Shown here in pieces: positions 1 to 12,100 of a stretch of 64,000 nucleotides of DNA; the first letter of the stretch is position 1; every line of letters begins with the position of its first letter. Below the pieces are notes generated by a model. That model had not been told where the DNA came from and did not search any database. It saw only the letters and a program-made list of their open reading frames with translations. Position numbers and translations under genes: made by a program. The stretch is taken from the NCBI GenBank assembly GCA_947650365.1, contig OX393549.1, forward strand, positions 95,442,195 to 95,506,194, in the 5' to 3' direction. The DNA is from Chamaelirium japonicum (Eukaryota; Streptophyta; Magnoliopsida; Liliales; Melanthiaceae).

Positions 1-600
1 TCAGAGGGAACAACACAGCCATCAAGGATTGCCCTCCATTTGTCATCTGAAGGCATGCAACCTCTCCAAAATTTCCAATGAGTGCAAGGGATCATCTGAA
101 TTGGAGCCCGAATCCTGGCCGTCGATGTTGGCTGGTCTGTCAGCACATTTATGCCCTCTACATTTGATGAAACTCTCATTGGTGGTTAATGCACTGTGAA
201 GCTGTAGCTTAACCTCTCCATGCCATGGCTTGGCAGGGACACAGGGTTCTGGTCCAGCTACTAGAAAACATGCTGTGATGGTGATGCCATGTTGAGCCAT
301 CTTGACACTTAGGGTACAGTGGTCCCACTTGTATTGAGGCTGGGTGCAGTGCCTGCAGATTTAAGAAGCCAAGCCAGGCTTTCATGACAGCTACTGCTGC
401 CCAGGGTTGAGAGAGCCCCAGGTATGTATGTGGGATTTTCAAATGGCATGGGGGTGGTATTTTCTTGTCTTGACATTTATTTCCTTGATTTTTCTTTTTG
501 TTTCTGAAGGTGGACCTGCTGGCCTCAGGTTTGAATGAAATGCCAAGTGTATCAGTAGCTTCCATCAGTTTCTATCATGGGTTTTTTTTTTTCAGACTTA
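1..600 (-). other. Unassigned region, possible exon material on the minus strand
   Basis: Two overlapping minus-strand open frames lie here (about 43-300 and 209-565), the longer 118 codons. Neither contains a domain or motif I recognise and the two are in different frames. A polypyrimidine-like stretch near 575-590 is present. This could be the transcribed end of a gene lying beyond the left edge, a non-coding RNA, or chance. I do not assign a product. Confidence 0.2.
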
Positions 601-639
601 ATTCCAGCTTTGGAAGCATCCCTTGTGCTCTTTGTGTAA

Positions 640-2290
640 GGATTCGAGTTCTGACTGGGCGAAAAATGAGCCCGGTCGCTCGATTCAGTCAAAGGATCTT
701 TAAAAAAAAAATAGAATCCAAGTCCGATTCAGTCGAATAAGGTTCGATTTGGTCGATTCGATCTACCTGGATCCGAATCAGGAGCGCTGTTACCTTTCGG
801 ATAGGCCAAAGCCGACCAGATTCGGCCGAACTCTAGTATCATTTTTCTATTATAGAACCAGCCTCCCATGATGCTTCTATCAAATAGATAGTTCCAATGT
901 CTGCTTGCTTATTGTTTCATTGTTCATTGCATCCTTTAAACAAGACCAAAGAAACCATCATCAGACATTCTTATTACCCTAAATAGCTACAGCTGTCTGG
1001 CTGGCCTCGCAATGCTGATGTGGTTATAAACTAGAATCGCCATCGCCATCGCTCATGAATTATGAAAATGATGTGCTCATTAAGAGCAAGTTTGTATCAC
1101 TGACTCTATAATATCATAGAATCAGTCGATATCGGCATTTTAAGTACAGACTTCTATTATTCTATACATCAGAAGCATTTGAATTCGTCAGCTGATCGTT
1201 CTTTACGATGGCAAGCGACCCAACGGGTGAATGACACTTGGCCTCACATACGGGACGCCTTACGGAATCACTACTCGTTACGGAATTAGCATGACAGCCC
1301 GAAGACAGGACCCTGGTACAGCCGAGAAATTTATAGAAATTGTATTCTAAAGAAATATGTATCCTCGTCGTGTGCATTGGGTATTTTTGTTTTCAAATAA
1401 TAAAATTTTAATAAGTAGGCCTTGTCCCTTCTATTTGGAATTTGTTTTCTGGATCCCCTCGGTCACTCCTCTGAAATCATTTTAATCTTCGGGAAGGTCT
1501 ATTCTCATTTTGTATTTAACTCGTAATATTTAAATCGGTAAAAAGAGTTGTTAGATTTAAAAAATTATCGGAAAAAGTCATATTAAGACTGCAGAGTACT
1601 GATGATGTCAGATGACGACCATCGTATGAAGTGGTTATGTTGTTTGCGGGTTGGGGATTGAGTTTGATTCATCGGTCGGGCCTGGGTGCAACTGACGGTT
1701 GTGAACGAGTCTGTAAAGGCTTTAAGACTGGTTGAATAGTATTTTGGGGGACTTCGCGATAGGTCCATGATCAACATATCAGCTAGCCTAAAGGATAGCC
1801 AATTGCCAGGACAAAAACATCCCATTGCTATTTGAATTTTATTCATGTCATTTTTTCTAAACTAAATTGAATCCTAAACCCTAAGATCTATAGGCCATGC
1901 GATGAGCCCTAGACCTAACCCTAAATCTAAACCTAATCCGAATTGAACCCCTATGTCTGCTGTCCGCCTCACATTTTTATTGCTTGTCGTCGGAGCGGCT
2001 CACGCCGCTGCTCGCGCCCGTTGTTCTCCACCACTACTCGAGTGAGAGGTGGGAGAAAGGAGAGACAGGTGAGGGGGTTTTGTGGATTCAGTGCAAACTG
2101 CGGTCCTTTACGTCGAAAGGATCTGTTGATTAGGGACCTTAAGTTAAACCCATCTTCTGCCAGTCCTTTACACCGAACCGATCTGCTGACAGGGACCTTA
2201 GCCACATTACCCCTAGTATGTATTTTTGATGTGTGAATACCAGCTTAACCTGCTGTTTGCTGTGGATATTATTTTAGGCCACCTACTTCA
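640..2290. other. Intergenic DNA with repetitive gattcgg-like stretch and telobox-like motifs
   Basis: From 640 to 840 short GATTCGG/GATTCAGTC-like words recur, as in decayed non-autonomous transposons. Around 1868-1940 there are several CCTAAACCC/CCTAACCC words (telobox-like), which are common in plant promoters and do not form a telomere array. No coding region is supported here. Confidence 0.35.
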
Positions 2291-2299
2291 CTGGTCGAA

Positions 2300-2365
2300 G
2301 GCAAAGTGCACTGCTATTTGAACATACAACTTGACACACATACGGATATAATGCCAATGTGGGGG
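2300..2365 (+). repeat. MITE terminal copy (family 'gctatttgaacata...cataatgcc')
   Basis: This stretch matches, with mismatches, segments at about 3107-3175, inverted at 3205-3260, and inverted at 4010-4077. The shared words are a leader TTTGAACATA, a GGGACATA word and CATAATGCC(A/G)ATGTGGGG. It is one of four copies of the same terminal sequence in 1.8 kb. I infer a short DNA-transposon family with inverted ends; the superfamily is undetermined. Confidence 0.5.
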
Positions 2366-2408
2366 ACATAGGCCAACGGTCAGTGCATCAGTCACCCGCT
2401 GGCGGTGC

Positions 2409-2427
2409 CCCCCCCCCCCCCCCCCCC
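2409..2427. repeat. Poly-C tract
   Basis: An uninterrupted run of about 18 C follows GGTGCC. Similar C runs recur at about 39118-39136 and 39341-39358. Such runs are mutable and their exact length is unreliable in assemblies. Confidence 0.8.
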
Positions 2428-2620
2428 TGCTCTGTTAGGTCTGCCCGGTCTGTGGGCCCAGTGTGCATCACAGCCGTATGCTGTAGGTTGGAGTATATTC
2501 ACTTTTGGATCAATTGTCATCGTACGGTTGTGATGTGCTCTAGACCGACCGACCGACCGACTGGAGAATCAGGAGATCCAAACTCGTTCAAATAAAATTT
2601 TACATCTACTTAGATAAAAT

Positions 2621-3085
2621 TAGGGCTGGCAATTTCGGACCCGACATGGCAGATCCGACACGAAGTTAGCGGGTCTGGATCAGGGCTAAACGGGTTCGGG
2701 TCATAAACGGGTCAACACGATAGACCCGTTTAATAAACGGGTCGGGTTTAGGGTCTGGACACGATAGACCCGGGAAGACTTGTTTAGTATTCAACGGGTC
2801 GTGTCGGGTCGGGTCTACCCGCAATCCGATACTATAATATATAATACCAGCTGGTCTTTCGGGTCAGGTCGGGTCGAGTCGGATTGGGTCGGATCGGGTC
2901 AACTGAATAGGCCCGGGTGGTAAACGGGTCTTATCGGGTCTACCCGTTTATTAGCGGGTCGGGTACGGGTTTAAGATCTAGACATGATTAGTTAAACGGG
3001 TCGGGTCCGGGTCTAGGAGTTTTGGACACGACACGAAACTAGACCCGACCCGACCCCGACCCGACCCGACCCATTGCCACCCCTA
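2621..3085. mobile_element. hAT-type MITE with 8-bp target-site duplication
   Basis: The element starts TAGGGCTGGCAAT and ends ATTGCCACCCCTA, which are inverted repeats with one mismatch. It is flanked on both sides by the identical 8-mer GATAAAAT (2613-2620 and 3086-3093). An 8-bp duplication and a TAGGG(C/G)TGGCAA end are diagnostic of hAT elements. The interior is a degenerate array of CGGGTC/GGGTCGGG words on both strands with no coding capacity, so it is non-autonomous. Length is 465 bp. Confidence 0.88.
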
Positions 3086-3106
3086 GATAAAATGGGGAAA
3101 ATCACT

Positions 3107-3260
3107 GTTGCTTGAGCATATAAAGGGACATACACAGCTAACATAATGCCGATGTGGGGACATAAGCCGGCACCGAGTGGCTAACTGTGAGCTGGCCGAT
3201 GCCACCCACTTCGGCATTATGTCTGTGTGTATGTCTCCTTACATTAACAAACAGCACTGT
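3107..3260. mobile_element. Short palindromic MITE
   Basis: The left half contains GGGACATACACAGCTAACAT followed by AATGCCGATGTGGGG. The right half contains their imperfect reverse complement (CACTTCGGCATTATGTCTGTGTGTATGTC). The two arms fold on each other over about 50 bp with a small loop. It belongs to the same terminal-sequence family as 2300-2365 and 4010-4077. No clear target-site duplication was identified. Confidence 0.55.
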
Positions 3261-3321
3261 CTATATTGTTTTTCTTTAAAAAAAAAAATAGACATAAGTC
3301 CTTTACAAGAGATGACTCTCA

Positions 3322-3791
3322 GAGCATGTACAGCAGCCTCCTCGAATGTACCGGTCCCACCACTATTGAGAAGAATCCCTCAAAAAAATCTTCTAGCGGA
3401 CTCCTCAATGGTGGGGTCACCCAGTGACCCCTATCCAAACTCCTCAACCTCCTTCTCAATGTTGGTGAGCATAATTCCTTCTCAATGTCAAATCGTGCAC
3501 ACGAGAGTAGCTTAGTTCTTATAATCGCAGCCGTACGATGCCGATCGTGTGGTTCAAATCAATTCAATTGTTATTGTTGGGCTTTGCTCTTGTAAATCGC
3601 AACCGTACGGTACTGATCCTATGGTCCAAATGAATTTGATTGTCATTGTCCTGAAAATTGTAAAAGAGAATTTTGAGGAGACCGTTGGAGACTCGCATTT
3701 ACCTCCCCTCATCAAAGATGATGTGGCGTACAAATCCTCCTCAACCATGCTTTTAAGGAGGCTAACTTTGAGGAGGCCGTCGTACATGCTC
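3322..3791. mobile_element. Harbinger-like MITE with TCA target-site duplication
   Basis: The left end reads GAGCATGTACAGCAGCCTCC; the right end is its reverse complement with few mismatches (GGAGGCCGTCGTACATGCTC). A TCA trinucleotide flanks each side (3319-3321, 3792-3794). Three-base duplications and GAGCAT-type ends fit PIF/Harbinger-derived MITEs, although their usual target is TAA/TTA. The interior is non-coding and includes two copies of a ~100-bp segment beginning near TAATCGCAGCCGTACG and AAATCGCAACCGTACG. Confidence 0.7.
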
Positions 3792-4009
3792 TCAGCTGTT
3801 GGACACGTTAATTTCGATATGTAGCTCAAGTCCCTCTCGACGAATGTATACTTTTTCTGAAGACGAATGTACACTTATAGGGAGCTTTAAGATGTCTTGC
3901 GACTATTATTGCAAAATAGTTGAGGACCTAGACCTAATTAATGGGGAAAAAAACTTTCAAAATAAGAATGGAAAACGTTATTTACACATATTAGAGGTCT
4001 TAAGCGTGG

Positions 4010-4080
4010 ACATAAATGCTGATGCCTCCACATCAGCATTATGTCCACATCTTTATGTCCCTAGTATGTTCAAATAGCAC
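4010..4080 (-). repeat. Inverted MITE terminal copy
   Basis: The segment ending GTATGTTCAAATAGC is the reverse complement of the segment at 2300-2365. It may be the right end of a composite 2.3-4.08 kb element that was later filled by the hAT, palindromic and Harbinger-like MITEs, or an independent solo end. Flanking duplications were not convincing. Confidence 0.4.
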
Positions 4081-4089
4081 CTCATCATA

Positions 4090-4190
<101 letters not shown>

Positions 4191-4269
4191 TACAGGGACA
4201 GTTCGTGTTTATGATCTCCACCAAACTGCGCAGTGTCAGAATTTCGTGCATTCATGTTAAGTTGGGTAT

Positions 4270-5402
4270 TCAATCCAAGATTTTGAATAGGATTTTTTTT
4301 TTTTTTTTTTAGGATGGCCCTGCGAAGTGGCTAGAGGAGAGGTTGCTAGAGCAAGGGCTCAAAAAGGTTGGAAGATCCAAATGGAGGAGCCGGCAGTAGC
4401 TTATATTTATTAATTACATAATCAACATGACATCAACGGTTAGCATTCACACACAAAAACTAGGTACAATGGTCTTGAGGAAAAGCTTGCTCCACAGTAT
4501 CCATATCAGGAGTCGAACAAAGAACCTCTTTGACAAGGGAGAGAGAGGTAGTACCACCAGACTAAGTGCCAGTTGGTTGTATACAAAACTTCACATAGAT
4601 AATTTGCTTTCCAATGATTTTCCACAGCCATGCGATGGGGTGTAAAGTCCGGGATGCAATGCATGCTAACCATGACGTACTTCTTAAAGAAGAGGACTTA
4701 GTAGGAGTGTTTGGCATTAGTTTTAAATTTTTGAGTTTTGATTTTGGAATACCAGAAACAAGTTTTGTGTAGAACCGGTTTTAGCTTAATCAGAATCAAT
4801 TATGTAATAATCTATATTTGAATACTTGACAATAAAATTACTTTTGAACTCAAAACTGATTTTGTAGTTATTTTTTTCTATTTAAAGCATTAACTCTATA
4901 ACATACTCTTTCTTAGACATTATCTTCATAACATTTTATCCGTCCCTAATATTTTTCTTTCTACAACATTATTTATAAGATATTATCTCTACATATATTA
5001 TATCTTTAAAATAATTTCCCTCTATAGTATTTTTTCTCTCTACAAATACATTCTCTTTATAGTATTTTTTCTTTCTACAACATTATTTATGCAATATTAT
5101 CTTCATTTATGTTATCTTTCGACAATATTCTCTCTCCAATAATCTCTTTTTGAAATATTATTTACGTAATGTTTTTCTATCTACATTCTTTGTATAGCAT
5201 TTTATTTCTACAATATTTTATCTATCTATTATAATTTCTCTCTACAACATTATCTAAATAATGTATTCTCTAAAATATTTTTTCAATATCATTTTCTATC
5301 TACAACATTTTCTCTATCGATCTATAATATTTTCTTGTTCTAAAATATTATATACGTAATATTCTTTTTACCTAAATTCTCTTTGTATGATCTCAAGCCT
5401 AG
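4270..5402. repeat. AT-rich degenerate repeats
   Basis: From about 4860 to 5390 the words CTACAACATTATTTA, TATTATCTCTAC and TTTTCTCTCTACAA recur with many variants, suggesting a decayed AT-rich tandem or dispersed repeat. A related piece lies near 6722-6780. No gene is supported between 4270 and 4860. Confidence 0.4.
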
Positions 5403-5610
5403 TGTTTCAGAGAGAATACTTCTTGTATTAATTATTATTATACTAACACTACCTCTCCATATATAGGAAGAAAATGCACACCACTACAATATCCCAGGCC
5501 ACATGGGACTAAACAATAACTATATTTAACCCCTTCTCCTCAAACTGGTGTAGGGTATAAACCAACATCAGTTTTCCTAACAAAAGAAGAGGAAAAAAAT
5601 ACATTTAACA
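5403..5610 (-). mobile_element. Copia-type LTR with adjoining polypurine tract
   Basis: Read on the minus strand the segment begins TGTTAAATG and ends CTGAAACA, giving the TG..CA ends of an LTR. Immediately before it on the minus strand lies a purine-rich tract, CACAAAAGGGGGA, as expected for the polypurine tract that primes plus-strand DNA. The LTR is about 208 bp. A second LTR and a primer-binding site were not found, so this is the 3' end of a truncated minus-strand element whose interior lies rightward. Confidence 0.6.
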
Positions 5611-6740
5611 TCCCCCTTTTGTGTGTAAAGTAAGGATAATGCAAGGCCGACTTGAAAGTAAGTCATCTTGGGAACTCGATTGACATGCAATCAGGACAAT
5701 CCGAGAAACCTAATCAAACTGCAAGTATGTCAATTGGGAAACAAAAAAGGGTTCCTGAGTCCCAATACTAAACACCTGGAACGAGGAAGAAGGTAACAGA
5801 CAGTGGTAGAAGTCGACACAGAAGAGATTAGGGTTCGATAGAGAAGAAAGCAAAGGGTGCACACTCGTGCATGGTGCGAGAAAGACAGATATAGACACGT
5901 AATATCCCGAAGGAGGCAAGCACTCGATCAAATTAAGTGCTCTACACCTCTTAAGAGATCTCGATCGTCACAACTCACAACTAAGGAAAAATATATCAAT
6001 CAGGGAGAGTGAGGAGAAGACAATGGACGGGCTCCCATTGTACTGAGCGCACCCACCTGAGGAATACGACGGAGAGAGGAGAAGATAATGGTCGGGTTCC
6101 TGCGAACTAAACGCACCCACTTGGGGAATACGACGGAGAGACGATTAGGCTTCTGGCATGCTGAGAGCACCCTGGAAATACGACGGAGAGAGGATCAGGC
6201 TTCTGCACGTGCTTAGCTCATCTGGGGAATACAGCGCGAGGGAGGGTCGGGCTTCCTGATGTGCTGATCGCACCTGGGGAAGAGAGGCTGCAACCTAGAG
6301 GACATGCGTTGCATAACTCACGGTCTTGGGTTGCATGTGATATAAATCACTCATTGTCGCAGAATATGTGTGCAAGATCTGTATCGTAGAACAACGAGCC
6401 TCGATGGAGGAAGTGGCTCCGGTCGTCGTCATGGTCCTCGGCATAGGAGATCTCACCATATATTGAGAGGAGGTGGATCCAAATGTTGACTTTGAATGCC
6501 GAAGAGGAAGATACCGAGCTGCGAGAGGAACGAAGAACAGAGACACGACTCGGGAGAAGATGATGATTATCATGGTATTCGTATGAACATCTGGAGATGG
6601 GATCTTCTTAGAAGGGATAGCATCAACTTCCAATAAGGGATACATCCTTTGGAGTCAGGCTTTTGGTATTTAAGAGTTGCGGATGACGACGGTGATGACC
6701 ACCACCTCCAGGGCCGGACCCATGCCACTATTCTCTCTAC
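5611..6740 (-). mobile_element. Non-coding interior of the truncated LTR element, with tandem repeats
   Basis: The interior shows no reverse transcriptase, integrase or gag signature. Between about 6018 and 6285 a unit of 60-75 bp, with GGTCGGGTTCCTG, GCACCCACTTGGGGAATAC and GACGGAGAGAGGA, repeats about five times with divergence. A minus-strand open frame at 6295-6645 (116 codons) has no recognisable domain. Confidence 0.4.
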
Positions 6741-7770
6741 AGCATTTTCCCTCAACAATATTTTATCTATCTAGGATATGTTCTCAAAATTGATATGGAG
6801 GGAAGACACCATGCCGGTTTGGAGCAACCTACAACCATGTTGATTTCTCTAGACTAATACGTTTACATGAAATGAGGAAAATGAAGAAGAAGAAGAAAAG
6901 AAAAGGGGGAGGGGTCGGGGAGGTACAAGGGACCGACAGCTCTGGAGAGGTGATCGGAGTGGGGAGGAGGATGCTGTTGCGGCGGAGGAGGATGTAGCGA
7001 CGATGACTGACCGACGAAGGAGGAAAAAGGAGCGGCCGGTAAACCCTTATGTGGGGGTGCCTTATCAAAATAGAAGCAATAGTCCAAATCAAAATCGGGC
7101 CGTGATATGTGCATGATAATGATGATACTAGGAGTGTTAGAATTTTGTGGGTGCAAATTGTTTTTTTAGGTTAACTGGTCAAGCCCCCAACAAAACAAAT
7201 TTCGTATGTGCACGCCCGTCAAATATTTCAATTAACAATAAATATCAGATTTATTCCATAAACCCAAAATTAACACTCTTCTTCCATCTCTCTTAATCAC
7301 GTGACGGTGGCGACGAGCTCGACCCCGGTCGGCGACCTCGACCTTGATCGCGACGACCCCATTAGGTCCCAGTTAAAAAATCCTAGATCTAGAATTCATC
7401 CCATGACCCATAGGTCTTGGGTTTAGGGTTAGGTTTAGGTTTGGTTTGACGGTGGCGAGTAATGAGTCGATGGTTTAGGTTCGGTTCGATAGCAGTGGTG
7501 AGTAGCTCTGACGACGGCGAGCAGTGGTTCCATGATTCAAACTTCAAAGATTCTCTTGTTCGCTGGCATATAGAGAAACAACAAAAAAAAAAATTATGAA
7601 ATACATTTTCGTCCATAATATTTTAAATTTCTTTAGGATAAAGGATTTATCTGCCAGGAACTGCTCACACATTCTCGATCCATCTTTTTTTTTTTTTTTT
7701 TTCTGTTCTTGCTTAAACTGCATGTAGCTCCTTTGTCCCCTGGTAACGATTGTCAACGGCACCCTAAAAT
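6741..7770. other. Intergenic DNA upstream of FBW2
   Basis: This contains purine-rich low-complexity DNA at 6880-7030, a GACGGTGGCGA word repeated near 7303 and 7449, and a telobox-like GGTTTAGGGTTAGG at about 7420-7435. I see no gene. Confidence 0.35.
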
Positions 7771-7775
7771 GATTT

Positions 7776-8109
7776 CACGTGCGGCACACGTGACCGGCAC
7801 GGTGGATCATGTCGCCCGGTTCCCCCCCTGCCTCGGGATATGACGGGGCTCGAGCCATGCTCGACGCCAAGTGCAAAACCTAACCTACCCCTAGACGAAC
7901 GGCACCCATAAACCCACAACGAGTGGGGCCCCGTCATTAACTCCGACGCGACACGTGCCGGTCGCAGGCGTGTAGTAGTTAGCTTGCGTCGTTTGCCCTT
8001 GTCAGAGTGTGACTGGGTGTGTGTGTCGGTAAGTCTCTCTCTCTCTCTCGCCCATTCACGTGGCTACGTCCCGCCACGTGAACTCGTACGAACCACGCCC
8101 CGCCACGTG
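7776..8109. promoter_or_regulatory. Cluster of six CACGTG G-boxes upstream of FBW2
   Basis: The palindrome CACGTG occurs at 7776-7781, 7787-7792, 7952-7957, 8057-8062, 8075-8080 and 8104-8109. The copy at 8057 continues as CACGTGGC, an ABRE core. Several lie in the wider context (G/C)ACACGTG(C/A)C or CCACGTGC. In plants G-boxes bind bZIP (ABF/GBF/HY5) and bHLH (PIF/MYC) factors, so ABA, light or jasmonate control of the adjacent F-box gene is plausible. Binding is inferred, not shown. Confidence 0.7.
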
Positions 8110-9123
8110 CCGGTCTCGGGAACCGGTTCCGTGACCCATCCCCGCCCCGGACCGCCCGGCCCGTTTCGATCCCCAGCGGCTTTCCTCCCCGCCCGCCCCC
8201 CCCCCCCTCGTCTCTCCCCTCGCTCGCTCGCCACAGTACTCACCGAAATTAACTTCGGGGGAGGAGAGAGAGAGAGAGATGACTGTGTTGTCGTTCGTGT
8301 GAACGCTGGGGGGGCCCTTTCCGCCCGTCGTGTTGTAGACTCTGCGCTGCCTTTTTCTCCCTTTGTTTTCTTGGAATTGGAATTGTGATGGTGGTGGTGG
8401 CGGTGGTGGTGGGTTCGCTGTCCCCCTCTTCCTTTCTCGCTTACTTCTCTCTCCGCGAGAAAAGCGTAAGCTTCCCTCACCTCCACGCTCTCCACGCTCT
8501 CTCCGCCTCTCGTTTCTTGTTGCAGATCCGGAGACCCAAGAGGATTCTCTCTGTTGGGTAATCGACGGACCTCTCTCTCTCTCTCTCTCTGTCTTCCAAC
8601 CTCTCGGCGTTGCAAAAGGCCACGGATTTGGTCCGGATCTTGGTTATCTTGAGCTTCTTTGGTGAATTTCGTTTCTGGGTCTGCGATCTCTTGCCCCCTT
8701 CTCATCTGGGTCGGCGCGAACTGAACAGGGTGGGCACCCCATCACCTGCATCCCGCTCCTCTGTCTTCTTCTCCTTCGCTATTGATGGAGGGTTTCCCCT
8801 TGCTGGAAAGCCTCCTCACCTGCAGATCTGGGTTCTTTGATCCCTGAAGTACTAACCCATTGATTGGAAGAAAAAGAAAAAGAAAAAAAAAAAAGGCACC
8901 TTTGTTTTTTCCTCACACTGACCCAAACAAAAATGACATTTTTTTGCTCATTTATCTGAAAATTGTTTGGGTTGTTTCCTTTATGATCTGGAAGACGAAT
9001 GAATTGCACCTAGATTTATTTCCATTCTTACTTCTTTTTTTTTTTTTTTTTTTCATTTTGGTCATGTTGATCTCATCCGTCTGATCTTTGTTTCACTGGG
9101 CAGGAATTTAGGTAGGGCAGCAA
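8110..9123 (+). promoter_or_regulatory. FBW2: FBW2 leader region (probable 5' UTR with at least one intron)
   Basis: This carries a CT-rich core with (CT)n tracts near 8035-8049 and 8567-8590 and a (GA)n at 8262-8279, typical of plant transcription start regions. Pyrimidine tract plus CAG at 9092-9103 is a good acceptor 20 bases before the start codon, so a leader intron is likely. The donor could not be fixed; candidates are the GTAAGC after 8466 and the GTAATC near 8558. The minus-strand 213-codon open frame at 8064-8705 is a composition artefact. Confidence 0.5.
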
Positions 9124-12100
9124 ATGGGGGACTGCGGTGGTGAGCTGAGGCACTGGGAGGAGCTGATCCCAGATGCGCTCGGCCTGATCTTCTGCGACCT
9201 TTCGCTGCAGGAGAAGCTCACCGTCATCCCCCGGGTCTGCAAGTCTTGGGGCCGGGCGGTCTCCGGCCCCTACTGCTGGCAAGAGATCGACATCGAGGAG
9301 TGGAGCCAGCGGTGCAAGCCGGAGCAGCTGGATCGAATGCTCCGGATGCTCATTTCCAGGAGCTGCGGCTCCTTCCGCAGGCTCACCGTCTCTGCCCTCC
9401 CCACCGACTCCATGTTCTCCTTCGTCGCCGACCAGTAAGCGGAACTCCTCCATGCCCCCCCCACTTTCTTCTTCACTACTGCACCTTGATTGATTTCGCT
9501 TCAACTCTGCCCACATTACAGACAAAAAAAAATAAAAATCCCTCCTTTTGATAAAATTTTCATTGAATTTGATGTTTTACTAGGCTTTCTCATTTGATCT
9601 GCAGCTCTCCCATTGTGTTAGCTTTGGGATCATACTGTTAGTAATGTCTGATAAATCCATGAACTAAGAGTTAATTGGTGTAAATGGAGAGAAGTAGAAA
9701 TTTCTAACTCCACAAGGGAGAGCAATAGTAAATGTATTGGACTGATAAATTTTTTGTTAAGATAAATTTAGGAACTTACCCATACGCCCTAATTCTTGTT
9801 AAGATTAATTTTTTTCTTGATATCCGATAGTTGTACCCTTCTTTGAATCTGTACTTGTTGGGAAGGTGTTCCTTGTTTCATCTTTGTTGTTCACCTTGCT
9901 GCTCCTATTAAAGTGTTATCTTGCCTCATTTCATACCGGTGAGGACTTAATTGTAATTGTATCAACTAACTACTGTGTCCTCTAACCGACCGCCCATGAG
10001 TGACTTATGGTACATGGACTTGGATACGGGTAGTAGGTGTGTTTTAGGCGTTGGAATCGAATGTCGGCAATTTCCTTTGAAATCATCGAAATGCCTTTTT
10101 TTCAGATCCAAAATAGAAACTGTCCGGAATTTTGGTAGAGCCAGATTTTGGTTTGACAATACCAAATGTCGGCCGAAATGACCAGCAATTGATCGAAATA
10201 TGACATTCCATCATCTTATCATATATTTTTTTGAATAATTCCATCTTTTCCAGTAAAAATTCATTGTTTTTCCTTCATTTTGATTTTTTTTCATGACACA
10301 CCGACATTTGAAAGCCATCGAGCGAAATTTTATTGAAATTCAATAAATTTTCACTTATTTCTTTCCTTTAAAAATACAAAACTTCCAGACGTCTGATCGA
10401 AATCCTACAAAATCTCTCTTTTTAGCCAACCAGAATCGACATCGAAATTGACATTTAAAACCTTGCCTTCAGATAGGGGGACATGGCTAAAGTGTATCAT
10501 AAGTGGGCCCTTTGGCACATTATACATGAAGCCTTTATAAGGGAATTTTACTCATATATACACTTAAAGCTAACCAAAAGATGTTCTTTTTTGTTTTTGG
10601 ACAATATAGTATATGAAGATTTATGTTAAGTTGGGGCTCGAAGGTAGATGAACTCATGATAACCCGCACGCATATGTTTGTGTGTTGACAGGGAGAACGA
10701 GTCTAGTTAGTGTAATGAGATGTTGCAAAGCCTTGGATAATCAAAGCTTCTAGGTTTGGCATTGGTGGAGATCTTCAACATTCGACTCAATTCAACTCTT
10801 TTTCTAATTTAACGTATGCTCTTCATGTATTTAGAGAGGCAGACGACTGGGAATCAAAACATGTACCAGATGAAATAAGTTTCAATATGCATCGAGTCAA
10901 CAGTTTATCTTATATCCTATATATTATTTACTCCTAACCATAAACCTGTATTTGGTTACCGAGAGAACAAAATAAAAGACAATAAATTGGAAGGGAATCT
11001 TTTTTCCTTTTTTTTAGTTTTCCAGAAAAATAATCTATGAAAAAGTTAAAAAAAAAATTCAACCTAAGTTTCCATTACCAACCAAAAACTTCTACTCTCT
11101 TGGGAAGGAACAGAGAAAACCCAATGTGTGCTATTTTTCCTCTGTTTTCTTTCAATTCATGCATAAACTTTCATTGACAAAACAAAGTCTAGTTATGTTA
11201 TTTTCTCCCTTCCCTATTTCTTTTTGTCTATTATTTTATTTTATTTTTCTAGAACCGATACTTGGCTGAAAAAAGAGGGATAAAAAAGAAATCACCAAAA
11301 CCCTCGAAACTGGACAGAACGGTGAATCACAACGATCCAGAGCTTCGAACCACATGACAGTTGTTTGGTAAAATACTGTGATCTCTCTTATCCGATCTCT
11401 CTTTTATGTGATCCAATCTGTGCCGGCGATTTCTTCCAATACTCTGACAACTCCTATTAGGTTCATGCCCACAATAAAAAAAATTGATCGTCTTAGTATG
11501 ACTTCGATGCCAATCTTTCTGTCTATGTGGACATGCATCAATGAATAAGTGGACAGCTGGTCAAATCCATTCTTAGGATGTTTGTGATTGTTGATTAAGT
11601 GTTTCGTGTGTCTTCATTGTATTCCCTTTTCAACTTTTCAAGGGTATTAGCTTTTGCCTATGACTTCCAAGTAGACCACTCACTACATCTGCTTGATTCT
11701 CATGGTTCTGTGAATCTCCACATTCAGATTGTGGATAAACTTCATGGTTTTTCTCCAATAGGCTCGGGGTCCTATTTATCATTTTTTTTTCCCTTCATAC
11801 TGTCTTGTAACATCTAGTTTGATCTAATACTTTTGGTTTAAGTTGCTGATTCTGTCAGACACTAGTGTTGAAAAGTAGCCAACAACTAGCCAAATTTATG
11901 AAAGGCGCTACTGGGATCAAATGTTGAGTTTTCTAAGCTATTATAATTGGAATTTTTCTCGACACATTTATTTTCCCTCTCTTATCCTGTCTATTCTTTT
12001 TGGGTTTTGCAAGTGCTGGCTCACTTCAAACTCTAGAGCTCCCGAGGAGTGAAATAAGCGACGCCATAGTAGAACAGGTCGCGGCTAGACTTTCTACCGT

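Noticed and set aside
1868..1940. Interstitial telomere
   Set aside because: Only a few imperfect CCTAAACCC-like words; not a tandem telomeric array.
8064..8705. 213-codon minus-strand frame upstream of FBW2
   Set aside because: It overlaps the FBW2 leader and promoter, is made of Arg/Gly/Ser low-complexity text from GC- and GA-rich DNA, and matches no domain.
9073..9525. 150-codon minus-strand frame over FBW2 exon 1
   Set aside because: Shadow of the GC-rich exon; the plus-strand frame is a clear FBW2 F-box.
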